Source: Maylandia zebra
Lineage: Eukaryota > Chordata > Actinopteri > Cichliformes > Cichlidae
DNA: 64,000 bases
Assembly: GCF_041146795.1 (NCBI RefSeq)
Contig: NC_135172.1
Span: 15,665,123 to 15,729,122, forward strand
Reading direction: 5' to 3'
Part shown: piece by piece, positions 12,138-29,114 of the stretch
How positions within the stretch are numbered: the first letter of the stretch is position 1
Layout of the letters: every line of letters starts with the position of its first letter
The notes under the pieces: generated by a model
Database searches by the model: none
Seen by the model: the letters and a program-made list of their open reading frames with translations, nothing else
What the model was told of the DNA's origin: nothing
Translations under genes and position numbers: made by a program

Positions 12138-12545
12138 TAGGGATGTCAGACTCATTTTACATCCCGGGTCACATGCTGCCCACATTGATGTTAAGTGGAC
12201 CACACTAGTGAAATTCCTCTTTCTGTCATTGTAAAGACGTCTAACTGTCCATTTAAAGTCCCTTGGAATATCATAGAAGAAAAACAAGTGAAATTTCAAT
12301 AGTATCTCAAAGTTTTTTGCATGATAAAGAAATGTTGTCAGAGTAGATGGAAGAAACCTGTCAGCACAAATAAAAAAAAAAAAAAGTGTTAAATTAAAGA
12401 AAAATTTGGTTTAGCTCATTGCTCAGACTCTCCTGTAATTACAAAACTGAAAGTTTTTGTTAATTCTCAGAAAATATCCTATTTGTTTATTTTTTTTACA
12501 TTATAAAAAAATGATATTTCTAAAGAGACAATGAAAAACATTCAT
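12138..12545. repeat. Eroded hAT-type repeat downstream of abcg2
   Basis: The left edge reads TAGGGATGTCAGACTCATTT and continues into a C/G-rich segment about a set of CCCACATTGATGTTAAGTGG words. This is how the left end of a common vertebrate hAT-derived repeat begins. The right terminus is not clear, so the end coordinate is a guess. No transposase remains. Confidence 0.5.
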
Positions 12546-12597
12546 TTTTTCTGTCATTTAATTCCAGGATGTTCTGTTCATCTGGACTTTGAGTTTT

Positions 12598-12663
12598 CAG
12601 TGGGAGAAACATGTCATTTCTTAAGAAGTCACTTGGATGAGTGAGGAAATATTTCTCCCACTG
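12598..12663. repeat. Short inverted repeat, 66 bp
   Basis: CAGTGGGAGAAA (12598-12609) faces its reverse complement TTTCTCCCACTG (12652-12663). The interior AAGTCACTTGGATGAGTGAG is a word seen in dispersed fish repeats. Probably the remnant of a transposon end; family not assigned. Confidence 0.5.
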
Positions 12664-12798
12664 GAAACATAACCTCCAGATAAACAACTTTCTGGGATTT
12701 GCTTACCTTGATGATTGAGCTTGCATCAAGACTTTCATTTAATTGTTATATCTTATGTAATGACTTCAGTGTAAAAGTCCAAAATTACGCCCTCCTTT

Positions 12799-13562
12799 AT
12801 GGGCTCAAATTGTGGTCATAAATATTTTGTACTTGTAAATCAGGATTTGTATGTGTAAAAAGAGTGTGTGTGTGCGTGCGTGTGTGCGTGCGTGCGTAAA
12901 AAGATTTGTATGTGGACTTAGCCAAAAAAAACTGTGTCAAACTCTGCAAGTTACAAGTACGAATTTTGACCCGATTTTTCTTCCTTTCATCTGATTGGCC
13001 AATGTCATGTCAATCACAAATGTAACTATCCAATCAGAGAACAGATGGGTTTGGCTGTTGGAGGGGGTGCTTTTTTGAACTGCAGGTCCTTGAAGGGTAA
13101 TACAGTTTGAAGCTGGAGGATCTCTATAAAAATTTCTGATAGCAGCTAGGTCCCCTAACTTTCAGTAGCTGTTGAAAGGATAAAGTTGTGGTATATCAGT
13201 GGTTAGAAATACCATTATTACTTTAGGATTAGTTTAACACAAAGTCCGGGCTGACCCGGGAACATTGCTGTGAGTCGCAGTGCTCAGCATAAAGGTACTT
13301 TCTCATCGGACGTAGGATGTGCTGCTAATGCTAACTAAAAGCAAAGGATCCAGAATTTGTTGCGCTGGCTGCTGAGCTCTGTATGTATGCTATGCCACAT
13401 GTATGCTAATTCATAACAAAGAAAGCTTTGTAACTATCTCCACTAGTGAAGACTAATTTCCAAAACACTGCAAACATCTTTTTTTACAGACACACAAATT
13501 CTTTTTACACATAAATCCTGATTTACAATTACAAAATATTTATGACCTCAATTTGAGCCCAT
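12799..13562. mobile_element. 764-bp MITE with 60-bp terminal inverted repeats
   Basis: The first ~62 bases (12799-12861) are the near-perfect reverse complement of 13501-13562: ATGGGCTCAAATTG..., then TCATAAATATTTTGTA and AAATCAGGATTT, ending TGTAAAAAG. The interior has no transposase; it holds a TG/CGTG microsatellite near 12866-12898. Flanking octamers CCTCCTTT (12791-12798) and ACTCCTTC (13563-13570) agree at six of eight positions, which fits an eroded 8-bp hAT-type target duplication. The TIR plus octamer suggest a non-autonomous hAT element; the superfamily is inference. Confidence 0.8.
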
Positions 13563-13570
13563 ACTCCTTC

Positions 13571-14569
13571 AACTCCTCAACCGTCCTGTGGACTGGAGTC
13601 GAGTCTTTGCCCAGCCAATGCTGGCCCTTGGCCTTATGATTAAGGGCCCTGCTCTATAGCATTAACCATCACACGTGTTGTAACATTTGACTCCCAGGTG
13701 GATAAGCTGATATACTATGCGCACTTGGTGTGTGCACGAGGAAATGTCTGACAACTGCCAAGCCAAGACCTTAAATCCGTAGAAAGCTACTTAGCGCTTT
13801 CTTAGACAGTGTTGGTTACAAAAACAAAAGTACAAATGATTTGTCTTTAAAAAGTTTTAAAAGTTTCCCTGTTTTTAACTTAATTTCTTTTTTTTTTTTA
13901 ATTGACTGCAAGTCTTACAAAACGTGATACTGATCAAATGACGGTAATGGTGCAAACTGCTTAGCTGTGAAATTTAAAGTGAGGGCACAGAAGACTAAGG
14001 AAAAGCATTAAAAATCAAAGTAAACGCTGACTTTCCCTTTAATTACACTTCATCGGTTACTCTTCTGACATTGCATAACTGCGGATAAAGTGTCATCTTG
14101 TGCGAGATCTTTATCTTTATCTATCTTTATTAGAGACGATCCTGTGACGTGCAAATCCTCCTGAGGCTCGTGCATCACTATAGATTACACATTGCAGCAG
14201 CTGTGTTGCTCTGTGCACTGCACCTCACAGCGCATGCTCGGGCAGTCAGTGAACAGTTGTGTCTTCTCGTCCTTGCACATTTGCACCTTGTTAGAAAGCC
14301 ATGTGTCAATGAAAATATATTTTCCACAAAATATTTCAGTGGATCTTAACACCCAAGGCTCAAAAACACAAAATAAAAATAAATATTTTTTTCTTCTGCA
14401 TACAGCCCTTGTAGTTGTAATCCAATAGTATAAAGAGATAGCCACGACACCATCATGCTGAATGACATCACATCACATTTTTTATCCTGGAAATATGTAT
14501 GGGGGAAATTTGACATTTACCATGACAACGCGCATTTAATCCCGGGCGCTCGCTCATTTCCAGTCACCT
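13571..14569 (-). other. prr18 3' flank and probable 3' UTR
   Basis: No coding sequence is recognised. On the minus strand an AATAAA signal lies at 14131-14126, about 440 bases beyond the prr18 stop, and is a reasonable polyadenylation signal. The remainder (13571-14100) is unassigned intergenic sequence between the convergent ends of abcg2 and prr18. Confidence 0.45.
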
Positions 14570-15382
14570 TCAGAAACTTTTCACGCTGCTCGCGCTCCGA
14601 CTCAGCCTGTTCCCCGCCGTCATTGGTGCGTTTTCCAGCCCACGTAGCCACTCTGTACATTTGAGCATCACGCGCTCATCCACGCCGTAGTTCTCCTCTT
14701 CCTCGTACTCCACGTCGTCGTACTTGTGCCGCTCATTCAAAAGGGAGATTTTCAGAATTGAGTTTATGTCTCCGAGCTCAGCGTCAGTGCTGTTTTTAGC
14801 GGGGACTCTGCCGCTGTGAGAGCCGTTTCTCTGCCTTTTGGGCACGTTTTCCCTCCTGCGTCGGGACTCCGTGGCTCCTCCGGGAGCCAAGGTGGATCCA
14901 CTCGAGGGATTTCTGGCGACTGAACGTTGCCGGTGTTTCTCGCTGTTTCTCCGCTGCAGCAGGAGGACAGCCTCGGGTGTGAGAGTCAGAGTGAAACGGA
15001 CCTCCTGCTGATCCTTGGTTCTCACAGGCTTCACCTGTGAGTCACTCTTTACAGAAGTGTGACCAGAGTGTTTGTGCTGCTGTCTTTTAGACAGACTCTC
15101 TGAGCTGGTGACAGGAGATCTGCCTTTCTGGGATGAAGGCAGTGAGCCTTCCCTTCTGTTTGCCCCTGACACTCCTTTAATTGTTGGCAGATTACTCCTG
15201 GGCTGACTCTTCTTCCCCAGCTGTTTCAAGTTCAAAGCCAGCCTCTCCTTCATTGAGCCGCCTTTGTCTTCTTTCAAAGCTTTGGTCACAGCAGATACAG
15301 ATGAAGTGTTGTTGGTGGGTCTCTCCTTCCCAGCGAGTCCTGACACAGAGCGCGTGATGGACACTGGCGGTATGAAGGGCAT
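14570..15382 (-). CDS. prr18: PRR18 (proline-rich protein 18-like), single coding exon, 270 aa
   Basis: An uninterrupted minus-strand frame encodes a protein recognisable as PRR18 by two conserved blocks: TLTLTPEAVLLLQ (about residues 131-143) and SLLNERHKYDDVEYEEEEN followed by KCTEWLRGLE (about 213-250). I choose the ATG at 15382 because the human protein also starts MPF and the context (CCAAAATGC) has A at -3; the same frame extends upstream to another ATG at 15544, adding 54 residues with no family support. The middle (residues 15-130 and 145-210) is Ser/Arg/Lys-rich and probably disordered. Molecular function is not established; human PRR18 is mainly expressed in brain (family knowledge). 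Unlike the human protein this copy is not notably proline-rich. Transcribed convergently to abcg2. Confidence 0.9.
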   Translation of the reverse strand: MPFIPPVSITRSVSGLAGKERPTNNTSSVSAVTKALKEDKGGSMKERLALNLKQLGKKSQPRSNLPTIKGVSGANRREGSLPSSQKGRSPVTSSESLSKRQQHKHSGHTSVKSDSQVKPVRTKDQQEVRFTLTLTPEAVLLLQRRNSEKHRQRSVARNPSSGSTLAPGGATESRRRRENVPKRQRNGSHSGRVPAKNSTDAELGDINSILKISLLNERHKYDDVEYEEEENYGVDERVMLKCTEWLRGLENAPMTAGNRLSRSASSVKSF

Positions 15383-16034
15383 TTTGGCAGCGCACAGCAT
15401 CAAGTAGGAGAGGAGTTCACTTTTGCTTGTGAAGTGTCGAAAGAAAAAAGAATGGACTAGGGAGGAAAGTGATTTCCTGACCGAGTTGAGATACTCTGAT
15501 GCATCTTCAGCCATGCAAGGGTCAGCTGGCTGCAAGTGCGTCACTGCCTCGCGGATCCACCAGTGCTCCTCTACACAGGAATAACATTTCCTGATGCCTT
15601 ATACCTGAGCTGTGAGTGGGAGGTTGTTGGCATGCTTTAAAAAAAAAGAAAAAAAAGAAAAGGGCTTGTATGATGCTCATTACCCTGAGGCTCAAACATC
15701 TAAAATAAACCTACACCTCTAATCCTCTAGAGTGATTAGTGAGAGCACGTTTACTATGCACAGTACAGGTGCACATGCAGGCCTAATCCTCGCTGGATGT
15801 TTGGATGTGCAGTGAACTATGCAAACAAAGGTCACTTGAAACATTAAGCTTTTCTCCCTGCTCTGCATTTTAAATAAAACAAAGAAATAAAGCTTGAAAG
15901 ATTGGCACAGAACACATTTATTTAATAGGATTCTTTCACAATTTGATTAAAACGTTTAAAATATCGAATTTTACACAACAGGAACTCGTGTGCTCTTATG
16001 TCTAAACGTGCATTTGACTCCAGCAATTGTGTGT
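15383..16034 (-). other. prr18 upstream region and LITAF-like 3' UTR
   Basis: The left part (15383-15620) is the 5' side of prr18. On the minus strand an AATAAA signal at 15922-15917 lies about 115 bases beyond the LITAF-like stop codon and fits its polyadenylation. A purine tract occurs near 15637-15662. No further gene is seen. Confidence 0.45.
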
Positions 16035-16926
16035 TCACTCGCAGCACCGCTTCTTGTGCACGTGAAGAACCCGTCGACAGCGTGGACAACTGTGGTAGGC
16101 GTCCTTAAAGTGGTTTACAAAAAATGGAATCAGGCAGCAGCCGAGCACCAACCTGTGAGGCGGAAAGAACCACATGCTGATCTCTGACTTTTTAGAAATC
16201 GAATGTGTGATCGATGCTGGGATACAAAAAACAACCAGACTGAAGTGTTTAAATGCCTCTCACCCGCATAACACAAACACAAGACACACGAGCCACGCAA
16301 AAGTCCCGGCTTTAAAGGTGACCTCTGTGGTGACCCGAGTCCTGCAGGAGGGGCAGGTTGCCAGACCTGGAGAGCATCGCAGCTCAGCTTCATAGCTCAC
16401 AAACTTTGCCCTGGGTGTACGTAAAGGGGCATCATACACTGTTGAGAAGAGGTTAAAAATGAATGCTGACATGCAACCTGAAGGGGATTGCTGCTAATTT
16501 TTTTTAAATGTAAAACTAAAGTAAAGTAAGTAAACTAAAGTAATAAATTATTAAGCTATGTTTAAACTTAGCAGTGAGCAAAGAAAATGTGACATTACAT
16601 ATTCAAAATGGAGGTAGAAGAGCCTGTACCTGGTACAGCTGAGAGAATATTGTTGGGCAAGCAAACTCCTGAAGACGAGGACGAGGAAGGCGGTTGTGGT
16701 GGCTGTGCTGGTGGTGGTGGTGGACGGGTGAAAGGTGAGTGGACTTTGTAGACTTTGACATCTTGATCCGATTTACAGTCCTCTGGAAAAATGGATACAC
16801 AGTGAGGTTTTTGTTTTTTCAACCACAGGAAAACAGACTAAGCAATGCTTGAGATGAGAGGTTATTTTTACCTGGTAAGAAGTATGGCGTAGGTGCAGGA
16901 AACAGCTTATCCACATTTGATTCCAT
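16035..16926 (-). CDS. LITAF-domain (SIMPLE-like) small membrane protein, 4 exons, 166 aa
   Basis: Minus-strand coding exons: 16926-16872, 16782-16630, 16438-16264, 16152-16035; junctions are GT-AG and phases 1, 1, 2 close to 166 codons plus TGA. The product has a Pro/Ser-rich N-terminal half (five prolines at 39-43, six serines at 51-56) and a C-terminal LITAF domain: first CxxC CPSC (98-101), VTTEVTFKAGTFAWLVC, a hydrophobic stretch through GCCLIPFF (132-139), then a second knuckle HSCPRC (148-153) and a basic, cysteine-containing tail. LITAF proteins bind zinc through the two CxxC pairs and sit as monotopic proteins on late endosomes and lysosomes (family knowledge). Length is close to human LITAF (161). 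No PPxY motif is visible in the N-terminal half. Whether it is orthologous to LITAF, CDIP1 or a fish-specific relative is undecided. The ATG context TTAAATGG is good. Confidence 0.87.
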
Positions 16927-17279
16927 TTAAAAGGCCTGAGGGAGCGTGAGAGGAAAAACAAGGGAAAACTCCTAAAATGTGCCTCCTGTGTTTGCGTCCA
17001 GCAGGGATTCATCAGCAGATGTACCAGGTGCTGTTAATTGAATTTGCCTCTGATTGGTTCAAGAAGGTATTACCCATTGTTCAATAGCGCCATGAGCATG
17101 TTAAACAGGTAGAAAGGTCTGGGGCAAACCTTCCCCCAAACAGCCATCTTGCTTAGTTTTATTCCACTGGAAAGTGGTAAAAAATCAAATTTTGTTTTTT
17201 TTAAACACCAAAGATAATCTGTTCTTTATGAGTAAGACCAGATGTGCTCTATTATGCAAAATAGAGCTCCTCATTTCTT

Positions 17280-17825
17280 TGGATGCTTATCCTTATCAGG
17301 GTTGCAGGGAGGAGCCAATCTATGCTTTTACTGCATTAACAGTGTATTTGTGATCATTGTCATGCTGAAAAATGAAGCCTGAAAAATGCCAATCAGATAC
17401 TTAACAGACTCTACTGACTTCCAACATATTAATGAGGACTTGGCCAAAAGCTTCACATTTGGACTCATCACTCCAATAAGACCTGGTGCCACTGATTTTC
17501 TGTCCAGTTCTTGTATAATTTGGCATACTTCAACCTTTTCTCTTCCTTAAGAATGACATCTTGATCAGATACTGTTTATCTGTTATAGATGGTTTTTAGG
17601 CCTACTTCTTCTTTTGTCCTTCACTTGTCCAGTTTCCTCAAACATTTTAAGAACACACTGCCTATCATGCAAAGATATGCCAATTTTTCAGCCAAGAGCT
17701 CTTTGTTAATCCTTTCTTTGGTGGAAAAATACTGAAAAAAGCCTGGAGCACTATTGCTCAAGACCACTTTAAAAAGATGACATGAAAAGCTAAATACAGA
17801 GAAACTAGGGGTGGGTCAAGAATTT
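17280..17825 (-). mobile_element. Tc1/IS630-type transposon relic
   Basis: The plus strand shows antisense words of a Tc1-family transposase gene, including TTTGGACTCATCACTCC, CTGTCCAGTTCTTGTATAAT, ATCATTGTCATGCTGAAAAA and ATGCCAATTTTTCAGCCAAG. No open frame survives and no terminal repeats are clear, so the ends are approximate. Old, inactive copy in the space between the LITAF-like gene and arpc1a. Confidence 0.6.
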
Positions 17826-17884
17826 TACAGTACCATAAATATTTAAAACCTGGTTTTAAAATTCCGAGTCGGTGATTCTGTGTT

Positions 17885-17990
17885 TTGGCAAATCAAATCA
17901 CTTTTATTGTCACATCACATGTGCAGGTACATTGGTACAGCACATGTGAGTGAAATTCTTGTGTGCGAGCTTCACAAGCATTATTCACAC
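17885..17990. repeat. Dispersed fish repeat, family unassigned
   Basis: Begins AAATCACTTTTATTGTCACA and includes GTGAAATTCTTGTGTGCGAG. This wording is frequent in percomorph genomes and usually marks the edge of an old retroposon. A similar opening (TTTATTGTCATTGCACATGT) recurs at 61982. No coding content. Confidence 0.5.
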
Positions 17991-18321
17991 ATTATCAGAC
18001 AAAACACACCATCTAAGCCTGATGAAGTCCTCTAGTCGTGTTTAATACAACACTGATACAACGGCCACAAGTCTGTGCTGTTTTGTAACCGTTTAAAGCA
18101 CTCTGGGTAAAGCACCAGAGGAGCTCTTCTCGGGCTAGGAGTAACGTGAGATCTAGCGACGTGAACGAGGTTATTCACTTGAATGTAACAGCTAGCGTAA
18201 TGATGCTAAGCTAGCTGTCAGCCTGGCATCCACGGGTTTTGCTGCAGAGTTTTAGCTACCGGATGCTCCCAGTCGTATCCTGCTGGCCGTCTTGACATTC
18301 CCCTCAACATTCCTGGACGAA

Positions 18322-18348
18322 TTCGTGTCGACTGACCAGAGTCCGCGA
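18322..18348 (+). promoter_or_regulatory. 27-nt block shared with the arpc1b leader
   Basis: The block contains GACTGACCAGAGTCCGCGA and matches 30691-30717 upstream of arpc1b at 24 of 27 positions; all three differences are transitions. It lies 97 nt before the leader splice donor here and 117 nt before it in arpc1b, so the position is equivalent as well. It is probably part of the 5' UTR or core promoter of both paralogues. Function unknown; see findings. Confidence 0.7.
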
Positions 18349-18445
18349 ATTCAGGTCCACTCCTAATCTAACCTTTCCCCCCGCTAGCGTGATTTAGCTC
18401 ACCGGCTAACAAGAGTTCAACACTCGGGAGAACCGGACTGACGAG
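18349..18445 (+). other. arpc1a: arpc1a non-coding leader exon (3' part)
   Basis: Ends in GACGAG|GTAAGT at 18445/18446, a strong donor, 676 nt before the acceptor of the exon holding the start codon. The transcription start cannot be read from the sequence but probably lies in 18100-18340, a CpG-containing region. Position and structure mirror the arpc1b leader exon. Confidence 0.6.
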
Positions 18446-19148
18446 GTAAGTTAGCATATGGAGGCTAGTGGGATGGACAGGCTAATGGTCTAGCTGTCAC
18501 CGGGAGTAAAGGCTTCTTGTACGAGGAAAAAATAATCTTAGAAAGGAGGCCTTCTGGTAAGCGTGTGGACACAGTCGTTGTCATTATATCCCTCAAAATT
18601 CCCCATCTTGCTATTAGGTCTGTGTAACACCGGCGAAATGTGAGCTAGCAATTTGATTGACTTGCTAGAAACGTTTTGCTAATGTTAATTTACCGAGGGA
18701 AGCAGCTGACCTAGTAATGGTAATATTACCGGAGCTAGCTTAGCAAGTCCGTACTGGTTTAGAAGAATGTTGTACGTCTGTTTGGGGCGAAAAAGGACTT
18801 AAGTGAAAGTCAGCTTGCTAACGTTAATTTGCCATTATTATTTAAGAGAAACTAGTAAAGAAAGCTTCTCGGTGACAGGGTTTATCTAAAGAATCCAAGC
18901 TAGCGGCTAACACGTACATTACGAGTTAGGGTGCTTTAAAAGTTAACAGTTAACTAGCTGTCCTATGTGAGCAGTGAACCAGCAGCTTCCATTATGTATG
19001 CTGTAATTTGTTTAGTTTTTAAGTCTACCGAGACATTGTTCTGGTCTCCTGCTGGCTGGGAGTGTGTTTGCCGTGTTTTGCTTTGCTTTGTGAGTTTTTG
19101 CTGTGTGTTTTTGCTTCGCAGAGTTCAACTTAAGGACCACACCCAAAC

Positions 19149-25769
<6,621 letters not shown>

Positions 25770-27348
25770 AGAAACCTTTTGAATGAACGGAGAGACGCTG
25801 CGGCCTCACTTCTCCCCCTTTTCCTCCCCTGCCCTCACCCCTCTTGCCCCTTTTCCGTCTCACCCCGGCCCTCCCTCCACTCCTGCCACGCAGCCAGTAA
25901 CATACATACTTTATCGAGTGTCTGCTGAAGCACTGATCAGACCATAACACACTCTTGTGAGTGTGTGCTTAAACTCACTCACACACATACACTCACTACA
26001 CACGCTGAGCTGACGTGTGACTTCACTGTTGATTTTTTTTTTTCCCCCCATTTTGTTTGTTTTTAAACGAAGGTTAACCAGGTGTCAAAGTGGGAAGGTC
26101 CTCTGACACGTATTAGACGTGACGTGAAATGTGTGTTTTTATGTTCTCTAACCTCCTGTACCAAAAGTTGAACACTAAAAGGTGCATTTTATCCAAAATC
26201 AGACTGTATTCCACCTCAGGCTAACCTTAACATGCTCTCGGAATAACAACATTTAGTAGACCGAAAGTAGACGTTTTACTGGAGGATAGTTCGTATTCTT
26301 CAGCGGGCGAATTTGCTTTCACTAGGACCCGGGGTTACTGATATTCTGAGTACATGTTGCGTGTTGGCTTTTGGGAGTTGTACAGAATCTGATGGTGGAG
26401 AGAGAAAGCAGCTGTCTGAACTCTGTGTGGAGTGACAGCTGGCCAACACTAGGCTCTGTAGCTCCTACACTAAAACCACACAAGATGGAGGATTTCTATG
26501 TAACTGACCATGAGTAGACATGAAATAAAGATGAAATACATTTACAGTACTCAACTCAAATGACTGTGCTCTTCCTTTGTGTATGTGGACAGATGGTAGT
26601 TTGTGTGTCAAATTACAATATGTAATCCATATTTCTGCTTGTCATAGGTTAGTGAAGGCCCAGCTAAATGCAAATCTTGGAGTTTCTGAAAAATTCTGGA
26701 ACATTGTTTCTCTGTGAGGATTTTTAGTAAACAAGGTTATATCTTCTTTCTGTGTCGGCGTCACCGCAATGATTTTTAGCTCATTTAGCCGAAGGACAGA
26801 CGAACAAGTTGGGCATCCCTCCACAGTTCACTAAGATTGCTACTCCTAGAGTATTCAGGTTTTACTGAAAGGTGTACGCATCGATCGCCTATTGGGTCTT
26901 TACTTAAACTGTGCTGAAGGTTTATATTTGGTCCTTTCACCAGTTTCACAGGAATCAACTTCTCATCCTAGTATTTTAGTGAAACAGGATTGAGTTGTCC
27001 TGGATATGACTGTTTTCAAGACTCCTTGAATCCTCTGTGGATTTTTAATTCTCATTGTATTCAGTGCAACAATACAATCAAATTTATCGCTTTCTTCCCC
27101 CATACTTTACCTGTTACAGTGAGCTGCAAATTGTGAAAAATCATGAGTGGGATGACGTAGTACGCCGCTGACATTCTGGGATGTGAACGCACTGAATAGT
27201 GGGTGTTATCGTGGGTCATCTTTTTCATTGTCTTTGTTGGCACTTCAAGATGACCAGATGAGATAGAAATCAAAACCTACAGCTTCCCGAAGCTGGTGCA
27301 AAAGTAAATAATGCTTCTAAGATTTCAAAAAAATCAAAGAAATATCTT
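25770..27348 (+). other. arpc1a 3' UTR and adjoining intergenic DNA
   Basis: 25770 to about 26545 is the probable arpc1a 3' UTR, starting with a C/T-rich stretch and ending after AATAAA at 26524-26529. From there to 27348 no gene or repeat is recognised. Confidence 0.5.
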
Positions 27349-29114
27349 TAACCTCAAAGGACCTGATGTCCACATATGTGGACATGCTAAATATTGCTCT
27401 ACAAGGGCCTGATATCCACTTACGAGTAATGTTCCCTCTAATTTTTCACGTGTCTGAGCAAACTCCCTTGGACCACTGTGAGCGACAGCAGACGTGTGCA
27501 CTATGGTCACGCCAGCATCGAATCCATCCAAGTTACATGGTTTATTAAAATAATCAAATTACAGCATTTATGTTAGACTACTTTTAATTAACTGCTTTAG
27601 CCCACTTACAATGAAAATTAAAAAAAAAAAATCTTGTTCATGACCTGTGTATGTTAACACTATTGGAAGTAAAAATAACTTGAGCTCCAATTTTGAAAAC
27701 ACAACTTTTATTTATTTTTATATATATATATAACTTATATTGTGAATCTGTGGTCTGGGAGAGAGTCCTGTAACTCTCTCTCTGCAAAATACAGTATATA
27801 ATGACCAATGTTGGGCAATTAATTATATAGTTCTTCAAAAAAGTAACTGAGTCTTGCAAACAACGTTTTTTGCAGCAGTTTACCTAAAAATGCAGCCAAG
27901 GCGTTTTTTTAAATAAACATTTCAAACTATTTACAGAACAATCAGCTGTTCTGCATCAAATCTGATGCCACACAAATTATTTGTGCCACTCCAAAAAACA
28001 ATTTCTGTCCACTATGAGATAAAGGAGAACAACAGCCTGATACCTGCAGGCCTGACAACAGGAGATGTATCACTGCTGTAACAGCTGTAACATTCAGCAG
28101 TCGCCTCATTGTTCTGACACACACAACAAACTATTGACTACACGACACACTAACGACACAAGATTTGCGCTAAACGTGGCAAATCTCTCACATCTCAAAA
28201 CACCACCGTCACTCCTAAAAAAAAATTTTTTTGTCACTCCTGAAACTTCCCCCCCTCCCTAAACAACAAATGCCATGTTCTGATTGGTCGACATGGTACA
28301 TTTTTCCACCAATAGGAAAGGGTGGGGGGTTTGGTATTGTTTTTGCTCACAGGTGGAGAGTGCTTTCCAGCGTTTTCCTTCTAAAACGCCGTTTTTACCG
28401 TTTCTTCCCGCAGTAAATATAAACAACCATAGTATTCAGGAAAGAACCAAACATTGCAAATATTTTTTATCATAACTCTGGTTTTCGTGGCCTATCAACA
28501 CAATTTAAAAACTGGTATAAAGTCCACACTTTTCTGTCCTGCTCACATCTCCAATGGTTGTACACGTTGTCATTAACGTGGCTTCACTCCACGTCAGCCA
28601 CGCCGCTTTGCAAGCTAAAACACCGGTGTCGGCGATGGACGCTGTCATAGCCTGTCAACGACGTTGATTAGCTGCGTATGTACGAATGTGAATCGCATTA
28701 TTGGCTGGACTATGGGATAAGGTGGCATCGTTCTAATCCCATACTGGAGCAGCCAGTCACTCACTGACTAACACTGCAAAACAGAATTGTTAAAGTTTTA
28801 ATTTTAATTTCAATTCAGGCTAGATTTTTTTTTGTGCGCAACGCAGATTTTTCTGCGCAGAGACCGTGCCAGCAGTGCGCAATTGCGCACGCGCGCAGCT
28901 TAGAGGGAACATTGCTTACGAGGACATTATACTCCCACTCTTCTATTGAAATTTAAAACTAATGTCGTCACATGTGGATATCAGGACCTTCTAGAGTAAA
29001 ATCAGGTAAAAAGATAATTCTTTGTTTTTACATTTATCAGGTCCCAATCAGTCCAAATAGCAAAGAGAAATTAAAAATGCATGCCATGAAAGAGTTCAGG
29101 TCTTAGGAGGTTAA
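27349..29114. mobile_element. TTAA-flanked MITE (piggyBac-like), split by a hAT insertion
   Basis: The outer ends are TTAACCTCAAAGGACCTG (27349-27366) and, in reverse complement, TTAACCTCCTAAGACCTG (29097-29114): 15 of 18 positions agree and each includes TTAA, the piggyBac-type target. Without the inserted hAT element (27427-28914 plus one 8-bp duplication) the host MITE is about 270 bp. It has no coding capacity. The superfamily is inferred from TTAA and the TIR. Confidence 0.7.
27427..28914. mobile_element. Non-autonomous hAT element, 1488 bp
   Basis: Terminal inverted repeats TAATGTTCCCTCTAA on the left and, in reverse complement, CAATGTTCCCTCTAA on the right. An exact 8-bp target duplication CTTACGAG lies at 27419-27426 and 28915-28922, the size used by hAT transposases. 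The right subterminal part is GC-rich with a palindrome GTGCGCAATTGCGCAC (28876-28891). No transposase frame of any length remains, so it would depend on another element for movement. The exact duplication and matching ends suggest a fairly recent insertion. Confidence 0.85.

Noticed and set aside
14570-15544. 324-codon version of prr18 starting at 15544
   Set aside because: The extra 54 residues have no family counterpart; the internal MPF start fits the human protein and has better context.
16609-16738. Plus-strand ATG frame, acidic then Gly-rich, with a GTGAGT donor
   Set aside because: Exact antisense of LITAF-like exon 2, which has protein-family support; the plus-strand product matches nothing and stops soon after the next acceptor.
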